This document shows positions 9,516-18,352 of a stretch of DNA of 64,000 bases, one piece after another. Source of the DNA: Virgibacillus chiguensis. GTDB lineage: Bacteria > Bacillota > Bacilli > Bacillales > Amphibacillaceae. A program made the position numbers and the translations under genes. Positions within the stretch are counted from its first letter, which is position 1. Each line of letters opens with the position of its first letter. The stretch is taken from positions 186,001 to 250,000 of the forward strand of contig NZ_FQXD01000006.1 in NCBI RefSeq assembly GCF_900129865.1, read 5' to 3'. Below the pieces are notes generated by a model. The model did not search any database. It was not told the DNA's origin and saw nothing but the letters and a program-made list of their open reading frames with translations.

Positions 9516-9585
9516 ATAAACTATTTTTCCTCCTTCCATAATAAAGCAAAGTTCTTTATAACACACAAGAGTTACCTACGTAAGT

Positions 9586-10854
9586 TTATTTATTCATGTA
9601 AGCAGAATTAGAAGTGCTCTGACGACTGCCATGTGGAATAGAGCGAATGATAAGTAAATAAATCATTGGTAGTAGTCCAAGTAACACAGCTAGTCCTTTC
9701 CAATGGAAATTCTCCCATATCGGCGCTAAAGCGGAACTACCTAAGGTAACACCTATGTAATAGGAAACTAAATATAAGCTAGAAGCACTCCCTTTATGGT
9801 GTGTAACTGTTTCACTGACAGAAGAAGCTGTTAATGAATGTGCTGTAAAAAAGCCAAGACAAGTAATGCAAAGCCCAACCACAATAATAGGTAATGCGTT
9901 ATGTAGTGTAAACAATATACCAATGCCTAAGGTAATCATACCACCTATGCGAACTTTTTCTAAACCTATGAAACTGGAAAGCCACCCGGCTAAAGGTGAA
10001 CCAATGACTCCAAGCCCATAAGCCAGAAAAAAATAAGAAATAGTATGCAATGATAATAAAAACGGCTCTCCTTGTAGATAAAAAGGCAAGTAGGTCCAAA
10101 CCCCTGTGAACGACATTTGCAAAACAATTCCTAATCCAAAAACGAGCAATAATTGGGGATCTTTGAGATGAAATAGAAATCCCTCTATATCCTTACTAAA
10201 TGGTAGTCGGCTAGGTTGAAAATGTTTGGAATGTGGAAGCAAGAAATGAGTTAGTATTAAAATAAGCCCTCCAAATGCTGCTAGTCCATAAAAGGCAACC
10301 TGCCAAGACATAACATCTGACACTACCCCCGTTATTACTCTTCCAGCCATCCCTCCTAGTGCATTACTAGATATATATAATGCTGTTGCAAAAGCGGCAC
10401 TTTTAGGTTCAATCTCCTCATGTAAATACGCAAGTGCTGCAGCTGGTAAACCAGCAAGAGCAAAGCCTTGTATAAACCGAAGTATAATAAATATGATAAA
10501 GCTATCCGTTAGCGGCATAAGAAAAAACGGAAAAATAGCTCCTAATAATGATATTTTAATAAACTGCGTTCTTCCCATTCGATCTGATAAAAAACCCAAG
10601 ATGATTAAACCTGCAATTAAACCAATAATAGTAAATGACATAGATAAACTAGAGACGGAAACACTAATTTGAAATTCATCAACAAAGACTGGCAATAGGG
10701 GTTGAATTGCGTACATACTAGCAAAAATAAAAAAAGATGCTAACGCTAAACTAGCATTAATCCTCCAAAAATAACTATCTTTCACACTATATGGTTTTTT
10801 TTCAATCGTTTTATTTGAATTTTCTTCTTTTGTTACATTATTTTTCAAAAACAT
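9586..10854 (-). CDS. MFS transporter, YnfM/YybF type
   Basis: A 422-residue, about 12-helix major facilitator protein with the QPLLPVFVDEF and FLSDRMGRTQFIK motifs of the YnfM-like subfamily; probably drug or metabolite efflux. The ATG at 10854 is chosen because GGGAGA lies 5 nt before it. This start is inside the preceding MFS gene, with a 17 bp overlap, which indicates translational coupling. The hydrophilic N-terminal tail of about 35 residues is Lys/Asn rich. Confidence 0.87.
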   Translation of the reverse strand: MFLKNNVTKEENSNKTIEKKPYSVKDSYFWRINASLALASFFIFASMYAIQPLLPVFVDEFQISVSVSSLSMSFTIIGLIAGLIILGFLSDRMGRTQFIKISLLGAIFPFFLMPLTDSFIIFIILRFIQGFALAGLPAAALAYLHEEIEPKSAAFATALYISSNALGGMAGRVITGVVSDVMSWQVAFYGLAAFGGLILILTHFLLPHSKHFQPSRLPFSKDIEGFLFHLKDPQLLLVFGLGIVLQMSFTGVWTYLPFYLQGEPFLLSLHTISYFFLAYGLGVIGSPLAGWLSSFIGLEKVRIGGMITLGIGILFTLHNALPIIVVGLCITCLGFFTAHSLTASSVSETVTHHKGSASSLYLVSYYIGVTLGSSALAPIWENFHWKGLAVLLGLLPMIYLLIIRSIPHGSRQSTSNSAYMNK

Positions 10855-12043
10855 ACTTGTCTCTCCCTGCACCAAAACCAAATGTTACAACAATTACAGA
10901 AACGATAATTAACACGACTAATGGAACGTCCCAGTTCTTGGTTTTATCAAAAATAAATCCTATTAAAAACGGTCCAAAAGCGGCAAGAATATAACCAAGG
11001 GTCTGTGCCATTCCTGATAAAAAGGCAGCTTGTTTTGCAGTTTTCGCTCGCATACCTAGGAATGTCAATGCCAAGGCAAATGTACCGCTTAACGAAAAGC
11101 CAATTAAAATAACACTGATCACCATAATGGAAAATGTTCCTCCGAATAATAAACCAGCATATCCACTAACAGAAAATAATCCTAATGCTAGTACAAGCCC
11201 TTGTTGAGAACGAAATTTCTCAGCGATTACTGGCACAAGAAAACTTGCAGGCAATCCAATAAATTGCATAAAAGATAATAGCCAACCTGCTGTTGAAGCA
11301 CTAACCTCATTTGCCTGCAAAATCTCTGGCATCCATGATATCGTGACATAAAATAAAAAAGATTGAAACCCCATAAACCCCGCAACTTGCCAAGCTAGTG
11401 ATGAAAGCCATATTCGTTCATTCCCACTGCTATTCCCATGATAAGAAACATGACGCTTCATTTTTTCACGTTTTGTTAGGTAAAACCATACGACCGTCCC
11501 AATCAATGCCGGAATGGCCCAAATCCATAATGCCATCTGCCATCCAAGTCCAAGTCCTTCCGCTATAGGAACACTTACTCCAGAAGCTAATGCTGCAAAA
11601 ATTCCCATAGCTGTAGAATAAAGGCTTGTCATCCATGCTACTTTCGTTGGGAATTTTTCTTTTATTATACTCGGTAAAAGAACATTACAAACCGCAATTC
11701 CTAAGCCAATGCATAATGTTCCTGCAAAAACAAATAAAACCACCGAAACACTGCGTAAACTAATACCAAGAAATAAAGTAAGTAGCCCCATGAACATAAC
11801 CATCTCATTGGAATATCGATAGCTGAACTTCGCTACAAGCGGTGACATAACCGCAAATGCTAATAATGGCAGACTCGTAAGTAACCCTGCACTCCAATTA
11901 GCTAATTCTAGTTGGTCACGTATCATACCGATAAGCGGCCCAACAGAAGTAATTGCTGGTCGTAAGTTAAAAGCAGCGACAATAATGCCTGCTATTAATA
12001 CATATTGATACAAAACGGATTTCTTTTCTTTCATTTGTTCCAC
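10838..12043 (-). CDS. MFS transporter, CynX/NimT (YycB) family
   Basis: A 401-residue major facilitator protein of the CynX/NimT family (FNLRPAITSVGPLI opening, like B. subtilis YycB), with about 12 membrane helices. The substrate is unknown; family members move cyanate, nitroimidazoles or other small organic compounds. A GTG start at 12043 follows AAGGAGAG. A promoter with an extended -10 (TGCTATGAT on the minus strand, near 12079-12086) precedes it. The downstream MFS gene overlaps its 3' end, so the pair is an operon. Confidence 0.87.
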   Translation of the reverse strand: MEQMKEKKSVLYQYVLIAGIIVAAFNLRPAITSVGPLIGMIRDQLELANWSAGLLTSLPLLAFAVMSPLVAKFSYRYSNEMVMFMGLLTLFLGISLRSVSVVLFVFAGTLCIGLGIAVCNVLLPSIIKEKFPTKVAWMTSLYSTAMGIFAALASGVSVPIAEGLGLGWQMALWIWAIPALIGTVVWFYLTKREKMKRHVSYHGNSSGNERIWLSSLAWQVAGFMGFQSFLFYVTISWMPEILQANEVSASTAGWLLSFMQFIGLPASFLVPVIAEKFRSQQGLVLALGLFSVSGYAGLLFGGTFSIMVISVILIGFSLSGTFALALTFLGMRAKTAKQAAFLSGMAQTLGYILAAFGPFLIGFIFDKTKNWDVPLVVLIIVSVIVVTFGFGAGRDKYVFEK

Positions 12044-12125
12044 TGTCGCTACTCTCCTTTTTAAAAATCTCTTCTCTAATCATAGCACAAAAAATAAGGT
12101 TAGCCCCAGAAACAAAACAAACTCT

Positions 12126-12155
12126 TTAGCATTTTCCGTATAACTTTGCTATAAT
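12126..12155 (+). promoter_or_regulatory. Promoter of the antisense antitoxin RNA
   Basis: Extended -10 TGCTATAAT (TATAAT at 12150-12155) with a weak -35 TTAGCA at 12126-12131, spacer 18. It points toward the toxin gene, and its transcript would start near 12162. Confidence 0.6.
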
Positions 12156-12167
12156 AACACATATACT

Positions 12168-12195
12168 AAAAAGACCACAGTGCTAGCTGTGGTCT
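12168..12195 (-). terminator. Terminator of the toxin mRNA
   Basis: A perfect 9 bp stem AGACCACAG/CTGTGGTCT (12172-12180 with 12187-12195) reads on the minus strand into TTTTT. The same hairpin would form the 5' end of the antisense RNA. Confidence 0.75.
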
Positions 12196-12235
12196 ATGGA
12201 TAAGCGGTTCTCAAAAGAGGATCGGCTTTATAGGA

Positions 12236-12282
12236 TAGGCCTCTGCGAACGACGTTTTTTAAGAGCATGAGGTCTATTTTTT
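12236..12282 (+). terminator. Terminator of the antitoxin RNA
   Basis: TAGGCCTC pairs with GAGGTCTA (8 bp with one G-U), extended by TGC/GCA, followed by six T residues at 12277-12282. Confidence 0.55.
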
Positions 12283-12369
12283 ATTCATGATGCGTACCAC
12301 TAACGTCAACAGTGTCACCAGAAAGGTGCCAAATGCGAAAATCACTACAAAAACTTCATATACATTCAC
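12274..12369 (-). CDS. Putative holin-like toxin (type I toxin-antitoxin)
   Basis: A 31-residue peptide starting at the GTG 12367-12369: MNVYEVF, a single hydrophobic helix (VVIFAFGTFLVTLLTLVV), then a basic tail RIMNKK and TAG at 12274. This matches the Hol-Tox family of holin-like toxins (M-x-x-YE start, FGTFLV core, KK end) known from Bacillaceae and enterococci. The ribosome site GGGGGTGA lies shortly upstream. Such toxins insert in the membrane when not silenced by their antisense RNA, here predicted at 12162-12282. Confidence 0.8.
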   Translation of the reverse strand: MNVYEVFVVIFAFGTFLVTLLTLVVRIMNKK

Positions 12370-12659
12370 CTGGCTCACCCCCTTTCATTTAGGGTTTGCC
12401 GCCGACTCCATAAGAACGTTATCTGTATTTAGTATGCCATACATATAGAATTCCATACACAAAAATAGAACAAACGTTCCTTTAGACCTATATGCAACCT
12501 CAAGCCACTTACTAAAGCTTGTATACTTCATTATATGTTCTTTCCGTGCCACGATGTAATGCATTTGGAATGTATATTAACTAAATAGTTATTTAATACG
12601 AAATGCATATTTTTCAACGGTTTAAAAAGCTTACTTGTTAAATTATAGCAACGGCTATC

Positions 12660-12812
12660 ATTTTTTACACTTTCCTATAGGGCATGAGCATGATGAACAA
12701 AGGCTCGGGGCGCCCCGTTAGCAACGTAGCGACTGTCGGAACGAATTAACGAAAGTTTTAGGAATCATGCTCCTGCAACAGGAGTATGTCGGCGCCCTCC
12801 GGCATTTAGTTC
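12660..12812. repeat. Intergenic structured repeat, long copy
   Basis: It contains GGGGCGCCCC, TTAGCAACGTAGCGA and CGAATTAACGAAAG blocks shared with 2505-2550, plus a hairpin CATGCTCCTG-caa-CAGGAGTATG (12767-12789) and a second GGCGCC. It looks like a dispersed intergenic element rather than a gene. Confidence 0.5.
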
Positions 12813-12843
12813 CACGAAATTACAAGCAAGGTACTCTATAATG

Positions 12844-12891
12844 AAATAACCAATCGGAGCACACTATAAAGCTGGCTACGATTGGTTATTT
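12844..12891 (-). terminator. Terminator after ltaS
   Basis: A 13 bp perfect stem AAATAACCAATCG/CGATTGGTTATTT (12844-12856, 12879-12891) lies just after the ltaS stop. Confidence 0.65.
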
Positions 12892-12903
12892 TCTTTATTC
12901 CTC

Positions 12904-14871
12904 TTATTCTTCTTTATTTTCACTTTCATCTACAATACTTTCTGGACCACCATAGAAATAATCACTTGTATCAACGGCTTCCCACTTTTCATTCGGTGTG
13001 TAAAAACGAAGCAGATCGCCATATAGCACTTCATCGGAGAGTTCAAGTTCTTTCATAACTTTCTCATGCATTTCTTTCATTTCATCTGTAGGCTCTTCAA
13101 TGACTTCTTTTGTTTCACTATCATAATATTCTCCGTCTACATAGCTGTACTCTGGGGACATGAAGTTCCCATTACGGAAAGGAACAACCTCATGATGCTC
13201 TTCAGAGAACATATCCGTACCGAACTGAATATAGTCTTTCGCATCAATACCAAGAATATGAAGCATGGTCGGCATGACATCAATTTGACCAGCATATGTT
13301 TCTACTGTTCCTTCGCTCTCTACCCCAGGAATTCTGATCATAAACGGAACACGTTGTAAGTCTGCGTTTTTCATTGGTGTAATTTCTTCATCCGTTATTT
13401 CTTTCATTGCACGATTATGGTTATCAGAAATACCATAGTGATCACCATAAATCATAATAATCGAATCTTCATAGAGCCCTTTTTCTTTCAAATCATTGAA
13501 GAATTGTTCCAATGATTCATCTAAATAGCGAGCTGTTTGGAAATATCGATCTACTGATCCATCGCCCGTTTCAGCAGGTTCAATCGTAGCATCTTCCTCA
13601 TCAATTAAATATGGGTGATGGTGCGTCAACGTCATCATATGCGCGTAAAATGGTTGATCCATATCTTCTAAATACGGCATGGATTGTTCAAAGAAAGGTT
13701 TATCCTTCAATCCATAGTTGATTACATTTTCTTCACTCATATCATAAAAATCTTCATGGTAAAATTCATTAATTCCCAGGTGTTTATATACTTCATCCCG
13801 ATTCCAAAACGACTTTCCATCACCATGAAAAATAGAACTTGTATAATTTTGCTCTTGTTCGAGAATTGCCGGTAATGCTTGATACGTATTATTACCTTTT
13901 GTAACAAAAGCTGAACCTTGTGGTAAACCATACAACGACGTATCCAGCATTAATTCAGCATCCGCTGTTTTCCCTTGCTCTGTTTGATGGAAGAAGTTAT
14001 TAAAGTACGTAAAACCTTTCTCTTGTTCATGAACTAAGGAGTTAAGAAATGGTGTTACTTCTTCTCCATGGAGTTCGTAATCAATTAAAAATGATTGAAA
14101 TGATTCTAAGTGAATTTTAATAATATTTTTTCCTTTACCTTTACCGAAGTACTTTTCATTTGGAGCTGCATACTTGGATTTCGTGTAATTTTCTACTTTC
14201 GTAATGTCATTACTATCAGCTAAAACACGCCTTGTTGACGTCTTTGCACTTTGAATAGCATCATAAACTGTAAAATTGAATGCCCCCAAATATTTTACTA
14301 GATAGTTTCTATCAAATGTACGTTCTAGCAATTGTGGTCGGTCTGCTTCCGCTAGACCAAGATTAATACTAAAAGCTAATACCCCAGCTGCAATTACTAA
14401 AAATGGTTTACGGAATTGCATCCGTTGCACAGACCAATTCTTCCTCACAAAAACAAATAACCCGACTAATAAAATAATGTCAATCGTATACAGTAAATCA
14501 CTCCACTGTGCTAGGTCAGCAATGCTTCCACCTATACTGCCGAAATTATCTGTTTGAAGCATCGTTGGTATTGTTATAAAATCACTATTGAAACGATAAA
14601 ACACGACATTCGCATATAAAATAAATGTAAGTATCGCATCAATAATGATAATCCAAATTCCAGCTCTTCTACCTTTTGCAAATAACGCTAGTCCTAGAAA
14701 AATCAAGGCAGAACTTAGCGGGTTGAAGAATAATAGAAATTCTTGCATTACTCCACTTACCCCTAAGCTGAATTCAAATTTATATATCAAATACGTTTTC
14801 ACCCAAAAAAGCACTAGTGCTACCGCGAAGAATCCTAATTTACTGGATATAAATTTCTTCACTCTCTTCAC
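12904..14871 (-). CDS. ltaS: Lipoteichoic acid synthase family protein
   Basis: A 655-residue protein that polymerises glycerol-phosphate from phosphatidylglycerol onto the LTA anchor outside the membrane. Five N-terminal helices (about 12-175) are followed by an extracellular sulfatase-like domain. Glu256 (HLESFQSF), the catalytic Thr302 (EQGKTADAEL) and YGDHYG match the metal/nucleophile residues of S. aureus LtaS (E255, T300). A likely signal-peptidase site follows VLA at 216-218. Bacillaceae carry LtaS paralogues (YfnI, YqgS), so the primary-synthase role is likely but not certain. The acidic C-terminal tail is typical. Confidence 0.88.
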   Translation of the reverse strand: MKRVKKFISSKLGFFAVALVLFWVKTYLIYKFEFSLGVSGVMQEFLLFFNPLSSALIFLGLALFAKGRRAGIWIIIIDAILTFILYANVVFYRFNSDFITIPTMLQTDNFGSIGGSIADLAQWSDLLYTIDIILLVGLFVFVRKNWSVQRMQFRKPFLVIAAGVLAFSINLGLAEADRPQLLERTFDRNYLVKYLGAFNFTVYDAIQSAKTSTRRVLADSNDITKVENYTKSKYAAPNEKYFGKGKGKNIIKIHLESFQSFLIDYELHGEEVTPFLNSLVHEQEKGFTYFNNFFHQTEQGKTADAELMLDTSLYGLPQGSAFVTKGNNTYQALPAILEQEQNYTSSIFHGDGKSFWNRDEVYKHLGINEFYHEDFYDMSEENVINYGLKDKPFFEQSMPYLEDMDQPFYAHMMTLTHHHPYLIDEEDATIEPAETGDGSVDRYFQTARYLDESLEQFFNDLKEKGLYEDSIIMIYGDHYGISDNHNRAMKEITDEEITPMKNADLQRVPFMIRIPGVESEGTVETYAGQIDVMPTMLHILGIDAKDYIQFGTDMFSEEHHEVVPFRNGNFMSPEYSYVDGEYYDSETKEVIEEPTDEMKEMHEKVMKELELSDEVLYGDLLRFYTPNEKWEAVDTSDYFYGGPESIVDESENKEE

Positions 14872-15040
14872 CTCAAATTGTTAAATTCATAATTTGTTCT
14901 TTTAAATTCATTTAAATTTAATATTAATTTTTCTTAATACGATTGTTAATTATAACGTATTAAATCCTCACGGTCAATTTTTTTATAAGAGTAATAGTTG
15001 ACTAGTTTTACCAAATTTTGTCGAAAATAATAACTAGATA

Positions 15041-15090
15041 GAAAAACTCGGTTGACCGCCCTTAAGATGTAGCGATCAACCGAGTTTTTC
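15041..15090 (-). terminator. Strong bidirectional-type terminator after the chemoreceptor
   Basis: A 15-16 bp stem GAAAAACTCGGTTGACC with its near-perfect complement and T5 on both sides. It closes the chemoreceptor gene and insulates ltaS upstream DNA. Confidence 0.85.
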
Positions 15091-15186
15091 TAACTGGATA
15101 ACTTTAGCTGGTGCTTGAAAATCATTAGCACCCAAAAAAACGAATAACTATACGCAAATATCCGCTGTTTTCCATATTAAACTTCA

Positions 15187-16881
15187 TTATATAGTAAATC
15201 GTTGCATTAAAGTTTTTAAATTGTCAGCGAGTTTGGAAAGACGATCAGCGTTGGCAGATACTTCTTGCATGGAACTACTAGCTTGCTGAGCAGTCGCAGA
15301 TGTCTCCTCAATACCAGCAGCAGCTTCTTCTGATATCGCGGCAATTTCTCCTACAGAACCATTCATCTCTTTACTATTTTCAGAAACCCGATCAAAATGT
15401 TGTTTAACTTGAGATATGGCATTTGCCATTTCATTAACAGAATGATAAATAGATTCAAATGTATCCTTTGTTTCTTTCATTTGTTCCGAACCATTCGTTA
15501 CCTCTTTATAACCATCTTGAAGTGATGTAGTTACTTGATTGGACTCCGTTTGAATATCTTTAACTACTTTTGTAATATCATTTAGTGACAAAGATACCTG
15601 TTCTGCCAGTTTCCGTACCTCATCGGCAACGACCGCAAATCCTTTCCCATGCTCTCCAGCCCTCGCTGCTTCAATAGCTGCATTTAGCGCTAATAAATTC
15701 GTTTGTTCAGCGACTTCACCTATCACAGTTACTAATTTTGAAATTTCCTTCGTTTTTATATCTAAACCGCGTACGCTCTCTACAGCATTCTTTACAATAT
15801 GATCTATCTTCACCATTTGGTCGTTTGTCGTCCCCATAATATCATGTCCAGATTTTGTTTTTACTAAAACACCAGCAGAGGTTTGCTCTATTTCTGAACT
15901 GTTCTGACTTACTTCTTGAATGACATTATTTAAATCGTTCATCATACTTGCTAAATTAGCTGCATGATTTGCCTGATTTTCCGCCCCAGAAGCAAGCTCT
16001 TCCATCGTCGCAGCCACCTGCTCTGTTCCTAGTTGCATTTCATCAGAAGCTTGGTTCAGAGCTTTCGATTTGTCATCAACCACACTAGACACGTTTTTAA
16101 TGGAAATTAACAATTCTTTTAATTGCTCATTCATCTCATTCGTTGTTACCATTAGCGCAGCAATTTCATCTTTCCCTTTTATATCTAGCGGTTCATTAAT
16201 CAGTTCTCCGTTAGCTATCTTCGTCATTCTTTCTTTTACACGCTTTAATGGTTTTGCTATGGAATGGGCAGTTAGAAAAGCAATAACTCCTCCTAATATT
16301 ACGACGGATACTGTAACGATTACCCCAAAGCTTAGCGTGAATTCTCCAGCTTGAATAACGTTCTCACCTTTGTTTGTAATATTATTTTCACTCTTTTGTG
16401 CTAACTCTTTAAAACCATCAATTAATTGATTTCCAATTGGTTGAATTTCATTCGCCATAATCACCTTGGCTTTAGCACTATTCCCCTCATCCATTTCTTG
16501 GAAAAACTTATCGGTAAGTTCTCCCCATTCTATTTTCTTATCCATTAAAAACCGAACTTCTTCCGAATTATTGTGTTTTAAAACATAGTTCTCCAATTCC
16601 ATCGTTTCATCAATTGTATTTTGGAAGCTTTGTTTATATCGTTCATCATTATATAATAAGTATCCTCGCAAATAGCCGGTTCGTTCAGCCATATTAATTG
16701 CCAATTGTTCTTCAGTAACTAATAATTGCATATCTTGTTTGATCATTTCTTCTGTATCCTGATTACTTCCGCTAATGCTTATTACATTTGTAACTCCTAA
16801 TAAAATAACTAGAATGATGATAATCGAAAAAGCAAAAAAAAGTTTCATCCGGATGCTTTTAAATGTAAATAACTTACGCAT
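15187..16881 (-). CDS. Methyl-accepting chemotaxis protein, transmembrane
   Basis: A 564-residue receptor resembling B. subtilis YvaQ in size and plan: helix 1 (about 12-34), an extracytoplasmic four-helix-type sensor (35-185), helix 2 (about 187-210), HAMP, then a long coiled-coil signalling domain. The conserved hairpin tip reads [20 protein letters not shown]. It would control CheA/CheW clusters in the membrane; the ligand is unknown. ATG codons lie at 16887 and 16881; GGGGAG overlaps the first and sits 6 nt before the second, so 16881 is chosen. It ends at the strong terminator 15041-15090. Confidence 0.9.
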   Translation of the reverse strand: MRKLFTFKSIRMKLFFAFSIIIILVILLGVTNVISISGSNQDTEEMIKQDMQLLVTEEQLAINMAERTGYLRGYLLYNDERYKQSFQNTIDETMELENYVLKHNNSEEVRFLMDKKIEWGELTDKFFQEMDEGNSAKAKVIMANEIQPIGNQLIDGFKELAQKSENNITNKGENVIQAGEFTLSFGVIVTVSVVILGGVIAFLTAHSIAKPLKRVKERMTKIANGELINEPLDIKGKDEIAALMVTTNEMNEQLKELLISIKNVSSVVDDKSKALNQASDEMQLGTEQVAATMEELASGAENQANHAANLASMMNDLNNVIQEVSQNSSEIEQTSAGVLVKTKSGHDIMGTTNDQMVKIDHIVKNAVESVRGLDIKTKEISKLVTVIGEVAEQTNLLALNAAIEAARAGEHGKGFAVVADEVRKLAEQVSLSLNDITKVVKDIQTESNQVTTSLQDGYKEVTNGSEQMKETKDTFESIYHSVNEMANAISQVKQHFDRVSENSKEMNGSVGEIAAISEEAAAGIEETSATAQQASSSMQEVSANADRLSKLADNLKTLMQRFTI

Positions 16882-16887
16882 GTTCAT

Positions 16888-17470
16888 CTCCCCTTTGTAT
16901 AAAATCTAGCTATTCCACAATCGGAAAATATAAAATTATAAGGTTGTTAGTATAGCAAAACGACAACATATCCTTGCTAAAGATTTGGCGATAATCAAAG
17001 CTTTTATCATAAATAAGTAAATTTTATATAAACATTTAGATCCATATATATTTTTCCCTTCTCCAACGCGGAGGTATAATTATTTAAAACATTGATATAG
17101 CTAAGAAGTGAATAACATTAAGTTCCAGCAATGGACTTATTTTTTTATCGGTATAAAGGTACAAACTATGAAGCTTTTTTTATAAAATCTTCTTATTTAA
17201 TGCGAGGCAAAAACTACCTTACTCCTTTTATATTTCTTTCGTTTATAATCAAGGAAAAAAATGGAGCTATTTATAATTATTGCTATACTTCCGATATAAA
17301 TAATGAACGTCTTTCTCCTGTGAATGAAAATAACACATTCTTCGCTGTTACTTTATTTAACAAATCCTTATAATGACTTTCTCGTAGAAGAGAAGAAAGA
17401 GGTATTAAAAACATATTGAATTAAAAAACAAATCAATATACTTTACAACCTGATTAGGAGTGTGGATAAA
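16888..17470. other. Divergent intergenic region, no gene supported
   Basis: About 570 bp, very AT-rich, between divergently transcribed chemoreceptors. An 80-codon ORF at 17131-17373 has no ribosome site or recognisable product and is not called. A possible promoter, ATTGAA with TATACT 16 bp later, lies about 35-60 bp before the soluble chemoreceptor. Confidence 0.4.
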
Positions 17471-18334
17471 ATGAAGGAAACAACAGTTGAGCAAATAAAT
17501 ACGCATCCTTTGCTGCAGTCATTTGTTACTGTTGCTCCATTTTTACAAGATTTAATTAACGATGATATTACAATAGGTATTTATGACACAGAGAAGTTAA
17601 TTATTAATTTTCCGGCTAACACCTTCTCTTTAAATGTACAACCTGGCGATCCGTTAGTAGAAGGGGATATAGTGACAAATGCCATTCGGCAAAATAAAAA
17701 CCAATCAGCTATCGTTCCTGCTTCGTTATTTGGTGTGAACTTAATTGCTCGTGCTGTACCACTTCATGATGAGACTGGAAACCTTATTGGGGGTGTTGGG
17801 GTCGGGCTTAGCGTAGAAAGAGCAAATCAGCTGTCCGAAATTTCTTCCAATTTGTCAACAGTTTTTGAAGATGTAACCAATACCATACAAGATATGGCAG
17901 AATCCATTTCCGGTTTAGCAAATAACATGTCCGTCGTTTCAGAAAAAGCTACAGAAGTTACCAAACAAGTAGATACAATCGAAGACGTCTCCAATGTGGT
18001 GAAAGGAATAGCGGACCAAAGCAATTTATTAGGGTTAAATGCAGCCATTGAATCTGCCAGAGCTGGTGAACATGGGAAAGGATTTTCAGTTGTAGCAAAC
18101 GAAATTAGAAAAATGGCGACAAACTCCAAAGAGCATGTGTCTGAAATCCAAACAATAACAAATACGATTAAAGAAGTCATTGCTAATTTGAATAAGCATA
18201 TTCAAGATACGAATGTAGAATCAGATAGCCAATCAGCGGCTATTGAAGAATTATCTGCAACTGCGCAAGAAATAAATAGTAATATTCAATTACTAGCTCA
18301 ACTTGCCAAAGAAAATATGCAACTGAAAAATTAA
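17471..18334 (+). CDS. Soluble chemoreceptor, YfmS-like
   Basis: A 287-residue methyl-accepting protein without membrane helices. Residues 1-120 form a sensor domain and 120-285 a short coiled coil with the signalling tip [21 protein letters not shown]. subtilis YfmS is a soluble receptor of the same size. AGGAG lies 10 nt before the ATG at 17471, while the in-frame GTG at 17462 is too close to it. The gene directly precedes an aldehyde dehydrogenase (19 bp gap), the same pairing as yfmS-yfmT, so the receptor may sense an aldehyde, its product or energy state. Confidence 0.87.
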   Translation: MKETTVEQINTHPLLQSFVTVAPFLQDLINDDITIGIYDTEKLIINFPANTFSLNVQPGDPLVEGDIVTNAIRQNKNQSAIVPASLFGVNLIARAVPLHDETGNLIGGVGVGLSVERANQLSEISSNLSTVFEDVTNTIQDMAESISGLANNMSVVSEKATEVTKQVDTIEDVSNVVKGIADQSNLLGLNAAIESARAGEHGKGFSVVANEIRKMATNSKEHVSEIQTITNTIKEVIANLNKHIQDTNVESDSQSAAIEELSATAQEINSNIQLLAQLAKENMQLKN

Positions 18335-18352
18335 TTTATTGGAGGGGTAACT

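Larger units (their letters stand above)
12162..12282 (+). ncRNA. Putative type I antitoxin RNA, antisense to the holin-like toxin mRNA 3' end
   Basis: A transcript of about 120 nt is predicted from the promoter at 12126-12155 to a terminator made of TAGGCCTC (12236-12243) pairing with GAGGTCTA (12269-12276), an inner TGC/GCA and T6 (12277-12282). It would be fully complementary to the toxin mRNA 3' UTR and reach its stop codon (12274-12276). This convergent, 3'-overlapping layout is that of Bacillus type I systems such as bsrG/SR4. The RNA boundaries are inferred from sequence only. Confidence 0.6.

Noticed and set aside
17131-17373. 80-codon ORF between the two chemoreceptor genes
   Set aside because: No ribosome site, AT-driven composition, no recognisable family; treated as chance.
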